A DNA stretch of 64,000 nt, from the NCBI RefSeq assembly GCF_029846175.1, contig NZ_JARWAC010000010.1:1-64000 (forward strand), given 5' to 3'. Position numbers and translations under genes: made by a program. Below are positions 53,507-61,670 of the stretch, in pieces. The stretch comes from Sphaerisporangium sp. TRM90804. GTDB taxonomy: Bacteria; Actinomycetota; Actinomycetes; Streptosporangiales; Streptosporangiaceae. The notes under the pieces are model-generated. The model had not been told where the DNA came from, did no database searches, and saw nothing but the letters and a program-made list of their open reading frames with translations. The first letter of the stretch is position 1; each line of letters starts with the position of its first letter.

Positions 53507-54618
53507 CCTCACGAGAAGTGACCGGCGGGCCGACGGGCAAGACGACCGACATCGTGGGAGAACTCTCCACCCTCGATCGCTTCCTGGCCGTGTGGATCAT
53601 CGTCGCCATGGCCCTGGGGCTCGGGCTCGGCCGCCTCATCCCCGGTTTGAACGATGTCCTGTCCAAGGTGGAGGTCGGCGGCATCTCCCTGCCGATCGCG
53701 ATCGGCCTGCTGGTCATGATGTATCCGGTGCTGGCCAAGGTCCGCTACGACCGGCTCGACGCCGTGACCGGCGACAAGAGGCTGATGGTCTCGTCACTGG
53801 TCGCCAACTGGCTGGTCGGTCCGGCCGTGATGTTCGCCCTGGCGTGGACCTTCCTCCCGGACCTGCCGGAGTACCGCACCGGACTGATCATCGTGGGGCT
53901 CGCGCGATGCATCGCCATGGTGATCATCTGGAACGACCTGGCCCGCGGTGACCGCGAGGCCGCCGCCGTGCTGGTGGCGCTGAACTCCGTGTTCCAGGTC
54001 CTGGCGTTCGGCCTGCTCGCCTGGTTCTACCTCGACCTGCTGCCGGGATGGCTCGGCCTCGGAGACGGTGAGCACCTCGACGTCTCGGGGTTCGCGATCG
54101 CGGTGAACGTCGTCATCTTCCTCGGCATCCCGCTGCTGGCCGGGTTCCTCACCCGCCGCCTGGGCGAACGGAGGCTCGGGCGCGAGCGCTACGAGGCCAC
54201 CGTGCTGCCGAAGATCGGCCCATGGGCGCTGTACGGGCTGCTGTTCACCATCGTGATCCTCTTCGCCCTGCAGGGAAACGCCATCACCTCCCAGCCCGCC
54301 GACGTGGCCCGCATCGCCCTGCCGCTGCTGGCGTACTTCGCGATCATGTGGTTCGGCGCCTTCGCCCTCGGCAAGGCCCTGGGCATGCCCTACGACCGCA
54401 CCACGACCCTGGCGTTCACCGCGGCGGGCAACAACTTCGAGCTGGCCATCGCCGTAGCCATCGCCACCTTCGGCGTCACCTCCGGCCAGGCCCTCTCCGG
54501 CGTCGTCGGCCCGCTCATCGAGGTCCCCGTCCTGATCGCCCTCGTCTACGTCTCCCTCGCCTGGCGCCGAAGGTTCCCCACCCAGACCCCGGAACCGGCA
54601 CCCGAAAACACCCCATGA
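53503..54618 (+). CDS. acr3: Arsenite efflux permease Acr3
   Basis: 371 aa inner-membrane arsenite/proton antiporter of the BART superfamily with ten helices. The functional Cys136 lies in IVGLARCIAMVIIWNDLARGD, the Acr3 signature; TAAGNNFELAIAVAIATFG near the end is the second conserved segment. Exports arsenite produced by ArsC. Coupled to the ArsR gene upstream. No ArsA ATPase is present, so the export is driven by the proton gradient. Confidence 0.95.
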   Translation: MTSREVTGGPTGKTTDIVGELSTLDRFLAVWIIVAMALGLGLGRLIPGLNDVLSKVEVGGISLPIAIGLLVMMYPVLAKVRYDRLDAVTGDKRLMVSSLVANWLVGPAVMFALAWTFLPDLPEYRTGLIIVGLARCIAMVIIWNDLARGDREAAAVLVALNSVFQVLAFGLLAWFYLDLLPGWLGLGDGEHLDVSGFAIAVNVVIFLGIPLLAGFLTRRLGERRLGRERYEATVLPKIGPWALYGLLFTIVILFALQGNAITSQPADVARIALPLLAYFAIMWFGAFALGKALGMPYDRTTTLAFTAAGNNFELAIAVAIATFGVTSGQALSGVVGPLIEVPVLIALVYVSLAWRRRFPTQTPEPAPENTP

Positions 54619-54683
54619 ACAACATCGACCCCCTCACAACGGCCGGTTTCCGCGGTAGGCCCGGTCCACTGCTCCCCCCCAGC

Positions 54684-56510
54684 TCAGGACAGGGTCACTC
54701 GGTAGTCGCGCATCCAGGCGTCGAGTTCGACGAGTTGGACGAGGAGTTGTGCGGCGCTGGCGCCGCCGGGGAGTTGTGCGTTCAGTCGGTTGGTGTCGAT
54801 CTGGCGTAGGAGCTCGTTGAGGCGGGGGGTGTCGAACATTCCGTGCAGGGGGGAGTCGCCTGCGTTCGCTATGCGCGTCACCTCGTGTACCAGGGCTTTT
54901 TCGTGGGACGGGTTCTGGACGTGGGGGTAGGCGCTCTTCTGGCGGTTCAGTGTGGTGGGGGGGAGGATGTCCGCCATCGCCTCCTTGAGGAGACTTTTCA
55001 GGCCGTTGGCGCATTTCATGGACCAGGGGACATTCCATACGTACTGGACCAGGCGGTGGTCGCAGAACGGCAGGCGTACGTGGAGGCCTTGTGTGGCGCT
55101 CATGCGTTCCTTGCGGTCCAGGACCACGGCCAGTGGGCCGGCCATTCCCAGGTACAGGACTTCGCGCATGCGTGCGTCCAGGCCCTGCTCGCCTGGCAGG
55201 CTTGGCACTTCGCTGAGGAGTTGTGCGTAGCGGGCCTTCTCGTCGCCGTCCTGGGTGAGGTCCGGGGTCAGGTAGTCGGCGAGCTTGGGGCCGTCGCCGA
55301 GCCAGGGGAAGGTGTCGCGGCGGATCAGGTCGGGTTTGAAGAGGTAGGGGTATCCACCGAAGAACTCGTCGGCGGCCTCACCGGACATGGCCACTGTGGT
55401 GTCCTGGCGCATTCGCTGGAACAGCAGGTACATCGACGCGTCGAACTGGCCCCAGCCGGGGAGGTCACGTGCGCGGCGGGTCGCGGGGATCACGTCGAGC
55501 AGGTCCTGCATCGTCGCGGTGAGAGTCGTGTGCCTGCTTCCCATGTGTTCGGCTGCGGCGGCGGCGTACGGGCTGTCCACGTCGGGTCGTAGTTCGGTCG
55601 GTGCGAAGTGGGCCTTGTCGCTGTCGAAGTCGACGCAGTACGTGTCCAGGGGGTACGGCAGGGATTGGGCCGCCAGTGCGGCGACCGAGGTCGAGTCGAC
55701 GCCGCCGGACAGCATCGCGGCGCAGGGGCCGGAGGCGGGGAGCTGGCTCGCCACGGCTTCGTGGAGAAGTTCCCTCACGTGTTCGGCGGTATCGGCGGGG
55801 GTGTGGGGGTGCGGTTCGCTCGTCAGGCGCCAGTAGGCGCGCGAGACCGGGCCGTGGTCGGGGGTGCAGGTGATGACGTGCGCGGGTCTCACCTCGTGTA
55901 CGCCGGCGAGCGGTGTCTCACCGGCGAGTGTGAGGCGCGGCTGGAGCACGATCGTCATCAGGGAGCGGTCGAGGCGCGGGGTGAAGAGGGGGTTCGCCAT
56001 GATCCCCCTGGGGAGGGAGGCGAACAGGATCCCGCCGGGGTAGGGGTGGTAGTACAGCGGCTTCAGGCCCATGTGGTCCCGTGCCAGCAGCAGTCGCCGG
56101 TCGCGTGCGTCCCAGACGGCGATCGCGAACGCGCCGACGAGGCGGGTGACGAAGTCCGCGCCGTGCGTCAGGTAGGCCCGCAGCAGCACGTCGGTGTCGG
56201 TGGCGGCGGGGGACAGGTTCAGGGACCGGCGGACGGCGGCCAGGTTGTAGATCGCGCCGTCGTACACGAGCGCGACGGGCCCTTCGTCCGAGGAGGGGCC
56301 GCTGTGCGCGGGGAACAGCGCCGGCTGAGGGCCTTCGGTGGTGCCGGGGGTGGTGAGCTTGCGGTGGCCGAGCGCCGCGTGCCGGGTGATGTGGACCGCG
56401 CCTGCGTCGGGGCCGCGGTCGCGCATCGTGTCCGTCATGGCGTGCACGATGTCCGCCTGCTCCGTCAGGTCGCGTTCGAAGTCGATCCATCCGATGAGAC
56501 CGCCGCTCAT
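54684..56510 (-). CDS. Asparagine-synthetase/beta-lactam-synthetase-like amide synthetase, glutaminase Cys replaced
   Basis: 608 aa. N-terminal class II amidotransferase-like domain starting MSGGLIGWIDFER instead of MCGIxGW: the nucleophile Cys2 is Ser, and the usual NGEIYN is YDGAIYN. The C-terminal adenylating domain is intact: AMLSGGVDSTSVAAL PP-loop (268-273), GEAADEFFGGYPYLFK, and VRLPFCDHRLVQYVW. Loss of the Cys is what beta-lactam synthetases (BLS, CarA) show compared with AsnB: they adenylate a carboxylate and close an internal amide without ammonia. Here a beta-lactam, lactam or amide bond may be formed in the cluster product. ATG 56510. Upstream partner is the DapC-like aminotransferase, 29 bases away. 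Confidence 0.85.
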   Translation of the reverse strand: MSGGLIGWIDFERDLTEQADIVHAMTDTMRDRGPDAGAVHITRHAALGHRKLTTPGTTEGPQPALFPAHSGPSSDEGPVALVYDGAIYNLAAVRRSLNLSPAATDTDVLLRAYLTHGADFVTRLVGAFAIAVWDARDRRLLLARDHMGLKPLYYHPYPGGILFASLPRGIMANPLFTPRLDRSLMTIVLQPRLTLAGETPLAGVHEVRPAHVITCTPDHGPVSRAYWRLTSEPHPHTPADTAEHVRELLHEAVASQLPASGPCAAMLSGGVDSTSVAALAAQSLPYPLDTYCVDFDSDKAHFAPTELRPDVDSPYAAAAAEHMGSRHTTLTATMQDLLDVIPATRRARDLPGWGQFDASMYLLFQRMRQDTTVAMSGEAADEFFGGYPYLFKPDLIRRDTFPWLGDGPKLADYLTPDLTQDGDEKARYAQLLSEVPSLPGEQGLDARMREVLYLGMAGPLAVVLDRKERMSATQGLHVRLPFCDHRLVQYVWNVPWSMKCANGLKSLLKEAMADILPPTTLNRQKSAYPHVQNPSHEKALVHEVTRIANAGDSPLHGMFDTPRLNELLRQIDTNRLNAQLPGGASAAQLLVQLVELDAWMRDYRVTLS

Positions 56511-56539
56511 CTGGTCAGCTCCCCTGTGGTCGTTGGTGG

Positions 56540-57703
56540 TCACAGCTTCATGAGAATCCGGTGTGCGCGGGTGAGCGCCTCGCGGGTGCGGTCCCGCGGG
56601 TGGACGAGCGCGATGCGCAGGTGGCCCGCGCCGGGGTTGGTGCCGCGGTCGGTGGCCGTGCCGAGGTAGCGGCCCGGCATCACCGTCACGGCCTCTTCGC
56701 GCCACAGCCGGCGCGCGGCCTCCTCGTCGTCGGGTACGGGGAACCAGAGGAAGAATCCCGCCTCGGCCCGCTGGTAACCGGGCAGATCGCCGAGCAGTTC
56801 GTCCGCGGTGTCCCAGTTGGCGCTCACCGCGGACCGCAGGTGCGCGACGTGCGCGTCGTCGGCCCACAGGCGTGTCGCCACCGCGCACACCGGCGCCGCC
56901 TGGGAGACGCCGCAGATGCGGTTGTGGTTCGCGTACGCCGCCACGCTCGCTGGGTCACCGATCACGAAACCGGATCGCAGGCCCGGCATCCCGGACCGTT
57001 TGGACAGGGTGTGCAGGACCAGGAAGCGTCCCGTCTCACCGGCCGTGCCGGACGTCAGGAACCCGTCGTGCGCGGACGCGGCGTGGACGAGGTCGATGTA
57101 GCACTCGTCGACGACGAGCAGCGCGCCGGCCGCGCGCGCCGCCGCGCCGACGGCGCGCACCGTGGCAGGGGTGTGCGTCTCACCGCGGGGGTTTCCCGGC
57201 GAGCAGACGACGACCGCGGCGACACCCCGGTGAGCGGCCACGGCGGCGGGGACCTCCGGCGCGTGGCCGTAGAGGATCGCACGGCCTCCCGCGGCCGCCA
57301 CCGCCGCGTGGTACGTGGGGTAGAAGGGGTTCGGCAGGACGACCGCCGGAGCGCGCGCGTGGACGGCGAGGGTGATGGCGGACGTGACGGCTTGCTTCGT
57401 GCCGGGGGTCGGCTCGATGGCGAGCGATCCTTCGTCCACGGCGGCGCGCAGGTGGGGGCCGAAGCGGCGTTCCAGCCAGCCCGTGTAGGCGGCGCGGAGT
57501 TCAGGTGTGCCGCCGAGCGGCGGGTAGCGCGTCCAGCCGTCCACCTCGCCGAGGAGACGGCCGTCCACCGGCGGCGTGACGAGGCGGGCCTCGCCGAGAT
57601 GGAGGGGGATCGTGGAGACGCCGGGGGGTGCGGGGATTCCCGCCAGCAGCGCGCGCAGCCGGTCGAACGCGCTCGGTGCCGACGTCGGTCGCGTCGATGG
57701 CAT
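56540..57703 (-). CDS. PLP aminotransferase, succinyl-diaminopimelate transaminase (DapC)-like
   Basis: 387 aa class I/II aminotransferase. IPLHLGEARLVTPP start, PNPFYPTYHAAV, VVVCSPGNPRGETH, LLVVDECYIDLV and the PLP-binding Lys235 in LHTLSKRSGMPGLRSGFV: the pattern of actinobacterial DapC. Would transaminate N-succinyl-2-amino-6-oxopimelate or an analogue made by the DapD next door. The product continues seven bases downstream of the DapD stop. A biosynthetic duplicate is likely, since lysine genes of primary metabolism are not normally beside a beta-lactam-synthetase-like gene. Confidence 0.85.
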   Translation of the reverse strand: MPSTRPTSAPSAFDRLRALLAGIPAPPGVSTIPLHLGEARLVTPPVDGRLLGEVDGWTRYPPLGGTPELRAAYTGWLERRFGPHLRAAVDEGSLAIEPTPGTKQAVTSAITLAVHARAPAVVLPNPFYPTYHAAVAAAGGRAILYGHAPEVPAAVAAHRGVAAVVVCSPGNPRGETHTPATVRAVGAAARAAGALLVVDECYIDLVHAASAHDGFLTSGTAGETGRFLVLHTLSKRSGMPGLRSGFVIGDPASVAAYANHNRICGVSQAAPVCAVATRLWADDAHVAHLRSAVSANWDTADELLGDLPGYQRAEAGFFLWFPVPDDEEAARRLWREEAVTVMPGRYLGTATDRGTNPGAGHLRIALVHPRDRTREALTRAHRILMKL

Positions 57704-57710
57704 CGGCGGG

Positions 57711-58517
57711 TCAGTCGCGTACGAGGTCGTTCAGGGCCGTCTTGCCGCGGGTGCGCTCGTCGGCGTACTTGACGACGATCGCCGCGGAGATCGAGATGTC
57801 GGGATTGTTCGCGTCGACACGGGAGCCCGGGACGACGACGGCGTTCTCGGGGACCTCGCCGTAGGTGACCTTTCCTGTGGCGCGGTCGACGATGGGGGTG
57901 GACCTACCGAGGAAGACGCCCATGCCGAGCACGGCGCCACGCCTCACGACCACTCCTTCGGCGATCTCCGAGCGCGCGCCGACGAAGACGTCGTCCTCGA
58001 CGATCACCGGCTGCTCACCGAGCGGTTCCAGGACGCCGCCGATGCCGGCCCCGCCGGAGATGTGGCAGCGCGCACCGATCTGCGCGCAGGAGCCGACGGT
58101 GGCCCAGGTGTCGATCATCGTGCCGGGGCCGACGTAGGCGCCGACGTTGACGAAGCACGGCATCAGCACGGCCCCAGGCGCCACGTACGCGCCGTGGCGG
58201 ACGACGCCGCCGGGGACCACACGCAGGCGCGCCTCGCGGAAGGCGGCGTCGTCCCAGTCCTCGAACTTGAGCGCGATCTTGTCGAAGCTCTTCGGCTGCC
58301 GCGGGCCGCCGGCGCCGACCTCGTTCCGGCGGGTCAGGAACGACAGCAGGATGACCTTCTTCACGAAGGTGTCGACCACCCACTCCGGCCCCTCCGGCCG
58401 CGCCGCGCGCAGCTCTCCGCGGTCGAGGGCCTCAAGGCCGGCGGTGACGTGGGGTGCGAGGGCCGCGAGGTCGTCCTCGGACAACGACTCCCGGCGCTCG
58501 AAGGCGGTCTCGACCAT
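57711..58517 (-). CDS. Tetrahydrodipicolinate N-succinyltransferase, E. coli-type (DapD/TabB-like)
   Basis: 268 aa left-handed beta-helix acyltransferase. VVPGGVVRHGAYVAPGAVLM, FVNVGAYVGPGTMIDTWATV, GSCAQIGARCHISGGAGIG, EDDVFVGARSEIAEGV and GMGVFLGRSTPI follow the proteobacterial DapD. Mycobacterial/actinobacterial DapD is longer and differs in sequence, so this copy is either horizontally acquired or a specialised paralogue. Transfers succinyl from succinyl-CoA to tetrahydrodipicolinate. In P. syringae the tabtoxin gene tabB is a DapD homologue. ATG 58517, downstream of the LysA-like gene by four bases. Confidence 0.9.
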   Translation of the reverse strand: MVETAFERRESLSEDDLAALAPHVTAGLEALDRGELRAARPEGPEWVVDTFVKKVILLSFLTRRNEVGAGGPRQPKSFDKIALKFEDWDDAAFREARLRVVPGGVVRHGAYVAPGAVLMPCFVNVGAYVGPGTMIDTWATVGSCAQIGARCHISGGAGIGGVLEPLGEQPVIVEDDVFVGARSEIAEGVVVRRGAVLGMGVFLGRSTPIVDRATGKVTYGEVPENAVVVPGSRVDANNPDISISAAIVVKYADERTRGKTALNDLVRD

Positions 58518-58521
58518 GCTT

Positions 58522-59754
58522 CTATCCAAGATCAAACTCCCAGCGGACGGTCGCCATGTAGTCCTCGTAGGTCTCGGCACGCCGGATCTCCACCACGTCG
58601 CCGGCGTCGGTGAGCATCAGCTCGGCGGGTCGCAGGCGGCCGTTGTAGGTGAAGCCCATGGCGTGGCCGTGGGCTCCGGTGTCGTGGATGAGCGCGATGT
58701 CGCCGTCGCGTGGCTCCGGCAGCTCGCGGTCGACGGCGAACTTGTCCATGTTCTCGCAGAGCGGGCCGACGACGTCGAACCTGCCGACGGGGCGTCCCTG
58801 GGCGTAGGGGAGGGAGACGTGGTGGTACGCGCCGTACATGGCGGGCCGCATCAGCGACGACATCGACGCGTCCACGCCGGCGATCTCGTGGCCTTTGCGG
58901 CAGCGGTTGATGACGCGTGTGACGAGGACGCCGTGCGGGCCGGTCACGTACCGGCCGATCTCGGTGATGACGCGCGGCCCGTCGACGCCGAAGAACCTCT
59001 CCCGCGCCGCGAGGATCTCGTCCGCGTAGGCGGTGATGTCGATGGGTTTGTCGTCCAGGCGGTAAGGGATGCCGAGACCGCCGCCGACGTTCACGTACTC
59101 CAGCTCGATCCCGGCCTCCTCGGCGACACGCGCGCCGAGCCGGACGACGTCGGCGGCGGCCTGCGCGGCGCGGCCGGTGTCGAGCTCGTTGGCGCACGTC
59201 ATGCCGTGGATGCCGAACCGCCGCGTGCCTCGGGCCGCCGCGTCCGCGTACGCGGCGGCGAGCTCGCCGGCGGGGACGCCGAACTTGCTGTGCGCCGCGT
59301 CACCCATGAGCGGGGAACCGGCGGCGAGACCGGTGGGGGAGACGCGAAAGGCGACGACCTCGGGAAGCTCGTCGACTTTCTCCGCGAACGACCTGTCGTC
59401 GAACGTTATCAGCGCGCCGGCGTCGCGTGCCGTCCTGTATTCGGACAGTGCGGTGTTGTTGGAGGTGAAAACGACGTCGCCGCTCCGCGCGCCGACCGCC
59501 TCCGCGAGACGCAGTTCCACCGGAGAGGAACAGTCGAAACCGCTGCCCGCGGCGCGCAGCAACGCGAGGACGGCCGGGTTGGGTAGGGCCTTCACCGCGA
59601 AATACTGCCGGTAGGGGATTTCACCGAACGCGCGGGCCAGCGCCTGGTGTGTGGAAACGATTCCGCGCGCGTCGTAAATGTGGAACGGTGTGCCGTGATT
59701 CGCGACGATCTCGGGGAGCCGCGGCAGCAGTCGCTCCGCGAATTCAGCCGACAT
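58522..59754 (-). CDS. PLP group IV decarboxylase, LysA-like (TabA-like)
   Basis: 410 aa. Alanine-racemase-type barrel: YRQYFAVKALPNPAVL (PLP Lys55), SGFDCSSPVELRLAE, ITEIGRYVTGPHGVLV, and GPLCENMDKFAVD, with the catalytic Cys in the last segment, as in diaminopimelate decarboxylase. It lacks some residues of a housekeeping LysA (for example HIGSQI is IHGMTC), so the substrate is probably a DAP-like intermediate of the pathway. TabA of tabtoxin is also a LysA homologue. ATG 59754 (a TTG at 59760 is possible). Follows the methyltransferase by 18 bases. Confidence 0.85.
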   Translation of the reverse strand: MSAEFAERLLPRLPEIVANHGTPFHIYDARGIVSTHQALARAFGEIPYRQYFAVKALPNPAVLALLRAAGSGFDCSSPVELRLAEAVGARSGDVVFTSNNTALSEYRTARDAGALITFDDRSFAEKVDELPEVVAFRVSPTGLAAGSPLMGDAAHSKFGVPAGELAAAYADAAARGTRRFGIHGMTCANELDTGRAAQAAADVVRLGARVAEEAGIELEYVNVGGGLGIPYRLDDKPIDITAYADEILAARERFFGVDGPRVITEIGRYVTGPHGVLVTRVINRCRKGHEIAGVDASMSSLMRPAMYGAYHHVSLPYAQGRPVGRFDVVGPLCENMDKFAVDRELPEPRDGDIALIHDTGAHGHAMGFTYNGRLRPAELMLTDAGDVVEIRRAETYEDYMATVRWEFDLG

Positions 59755-59772
59755 CGGCAAGGCGGGATCCGA

Positions 59773-60471
59773 TCATCCTGGTACGAGCGCGACGCATATC
59801 GTGCGGTTGCGCATGCCGCTCACCGGCCGCTGGTAAGGAAAGTAGTAGCTCTCTTCCGGCTCGAACCCGAAAGACGCCAGGCTCTTGTGCAGATAGTCCC
59901 TCGCGATGAACCAGAACCCGTCCACGTGCTCGTGCCGCGCGAAGTCGGCCTTGCCGTCGCGTGGAGCGTCGTTGGACAGGATCAGGTAGGTCCCCGGCCG
60001 CAGGGCCAGGTCGCGGAGTTTGCCGAGCGCGGGGGCCAGTTCCTCGGAGGCGTCGAAGAGATGGCCGAGCAGGCCGTCGGCGTAGACGGCCGACACGTCC
60101 GCCGCGTCCTCCGGACGCAGCTCGAAGAAGTCGACGGTGCGCGCGTCGACCCCCTTCTTCCTGGTCAGCTCGACGGCTTCGGCGTTGCAGTCGATGGCGC
60201 GCGTGTCGCGGCCGTGCGCGACCAGGTCGGCCTCGACGAAGCCGTTGCCGCAGCCGAGCGACAGCACCGTCGCCTCGGGCGCGGTCAGCATGCGGATCTT
60301 GAGAGTGATGTGCGATCGGTACTCGGGGACGTAGGTCGACGGGGTGACGGAGTCGTTGAAGGCGTCGCCGTTCTCCCAGATGTCGTAGATGCTCTGATGA
60401 GCGGAGCCGACGGAGCGTGGCAGGCAATAATAGTCGCGAATGCGAGCGAGCTCCTGTTTGGATCGCGGCAC
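59773..60471 (-). CDS. SAM-dependent class I methyltransferase
   Basis: 232 aa. SAM motif VLSLGCGNGFVEADLVAHGRD, acidic motif II AIDCNAEAVEL, motif YADGLLGHLFD, and NDAPRDGKADF. N-terminal helical part (ARIRDYYCLPRSVGSAHQSIY) could hold the substrate. GTG 60471 with GGGAGGG upstream. First gene of the reverse-strand operon. A C- or O-methylation of a DAP-derived amino acid is plausible; in tabtoxin a methionine methyl carbon is thought to enter the beta-lactam part (recalled from labelling work), which would match a C-methylation here. Confidence 0.85.
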   Translation of the reverse strand: MPRSKQELARIRDYYCLPRSVGSAHQSIYDIWENGDAFNDSVTPSTYVPEYRSHITLKIRMLTAPEATVLSLGCGNGFVEADLVAHGRDTRAIDCNAEAVELTRKKGVDARTVDFFELRPEDAADVSAVYADGLLGHLFDASEELAPALGKLRDLALRPGTYLILSNDAPRDGKADFARHEHVDGFWFIARDYLHKSLASFGFEPEESYYFPYQRPVSGMRNRTICVALVPG

Positions 60472-60833
60472 CCTGTCCCTCCCTGGTCTAACCGGTGTCT
60501 AAACCATGCCAGTGGGATGGATATCTCGCCTTTGAGTTTTCCAGCCATCGAACACGCGGCAAGAGCGTAACACGCGGCCGGTGGCCGGCAAAGGGTTGTG
60601 TCAATTACCGGACCGGCCGGAATCGCAGTATGCGTCGCTCGTGCGGGAGTGAGGAGTTCGTAACATGTTAACCACCTAGTCAGTGCCGGTAAGTGGATTT
60701 CGGTGCGCCACTTATCGCGGCCGGCAGTGGGACCGATACCGGGCGGTGAAAGCTTCTTGCTATCTTGCGTGCCGCTGTGACGGTGTCGTATGCTCCGGCC
60801 GTCGCCGCTACGGGTTCTATGCGAGGTTCAGCT
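60472..60833. other. Bidirectional promoter region of the biosynthetic cluster
   Basis: Divergent region between the methyltransferase operon (reverse) and the dioxygenase operon (forward), less GC-rich than the genes. No gene seen. It holds the two dyads listed at 60661-60714. Confidence 0.6.
60661..60714. promoter_or_regulatory. Two dyads in the cluster promoter
   Basis: TAACATGTTA (60661-60670) is a perfect 10-bp palindrome. TAAGTGG and CCACTTA (60690-60696 and 60708-60714) are perfect 7-bp arms separated by 11 bases. Either may be the operator of a pathway regulator located outside the window. Confidence 0.45.
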
Positions 60834-61670
60834 ATGCCCGAGTTGATTCCCATTACGGAAACCATTGGCACTGAAGTCCGCGGAATCGATGTCACAGGTC
60901 GTATTTCAGATCACGACTTCGAGCGCATCTATCGGGCCTGGATCGACACCACCATTCTGCTGATCAGGGGCCAGAAGATGACCCCGGCGCAGCAGGTGGA
61001 GTTCACCCGCAGATTCGGTGAGGCGCTCACCTACACACGGTCCCAGTTCAATGCCGACGACCACCCCGAGATACTCGTCCTGTCGAATCTGACCCGCGAC
61101 GGCAAGCCGATCGGCTCGGCGTACAGCGGCCGCGTGTGGCACAGCGACGGCGCCTACCTGACCGACCCGCCGACGGGATCGATGCTGTACGCGCGCGAGA
61201 TCCCGCCGGTCGGCGGGGACACGTGGTACGGCAACATGTACGCCGCCTACGACGCGCTCCCGGTCAGGGTCAAGGACCGGATCGCCGACCTCAAGGTCGT
61301 CATCAGCCGCGTTCAGTCCCGGCCCTACAACTACCCCGACCGGCCGCCTCCCACCGCCAGGGAACGCGAGGAGTGGGTGGACGTCGCGCACCCCATCGTC
61401 AAGGTGCACGACGTGAGCGGACGCAAGGCCCTGTACGTCGGCGGCAACGTGCCGTGGCGCATCCAGGGGATGGACGAGGACGAGAGCCGGCCGCTCATCA
61501 CGTTCCTGCAGGAGTTCGCCACGATGCCGCGTTTCACCTACCGGCACCGATGGCAGGTCGGCGACATCGTCCTGTGGGACAACCGCAGCGCCATGCACAT
61601 GGCCACCTACTACGACGACGTCAACCACCGGCGCCTGATGCACCGGACGACTCTCGCGGCGGCCCGTTAG
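60834..61670 (+). CDS. TauD/TfdA-family Fe(II)/alpha-ketoglutarate dioxygenase
   Basis: 278 aa. Double-stranded beta-helix dioxygenase. The iron facial triad is His103 and Asp105 in VWHSDGAYL and a distal His270 near the end (HRRLMHRTTL); WDNRSAMHMATYY is the typical segment before it. FTRRFGEALTY and YAREIPPVGGDTWYGNM are family landmarks. Hydroxylates (or otherwise oxidises) an unactivated carbon in the pathway; tabtoxinine-beta-lactam needs a tertiary hydroxyl. The ATG 60834 has GAGG at good spacing; the frame is open to 60765. Next gene starts immediately at the stop. Confidence 0.9.
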   Translation: MPELIPITETIGTEVRGIDVTGRISDHDFERIYRAWIDTTILLIRGQKMTPAQQVEFTRRFGEALTYTRSQFNADDHPEILVLSNLTRDGKPIGSAYSGRVWHSDGAYLTDPPTGSMLYAREIPPVGGDTWYGNMYAAYDALPVRVKDRIADLKVVISRVQSRPYNYPDRPPPTAREREEWVDVAHPIVKVHDVSGRKALYVGGNVPWRIQGMDEDESRPLITFLQEFATMPRFTYRHRWQVGDIVLWDNRSAMHMATYYDDVNHRRLMHRTTLAAAR

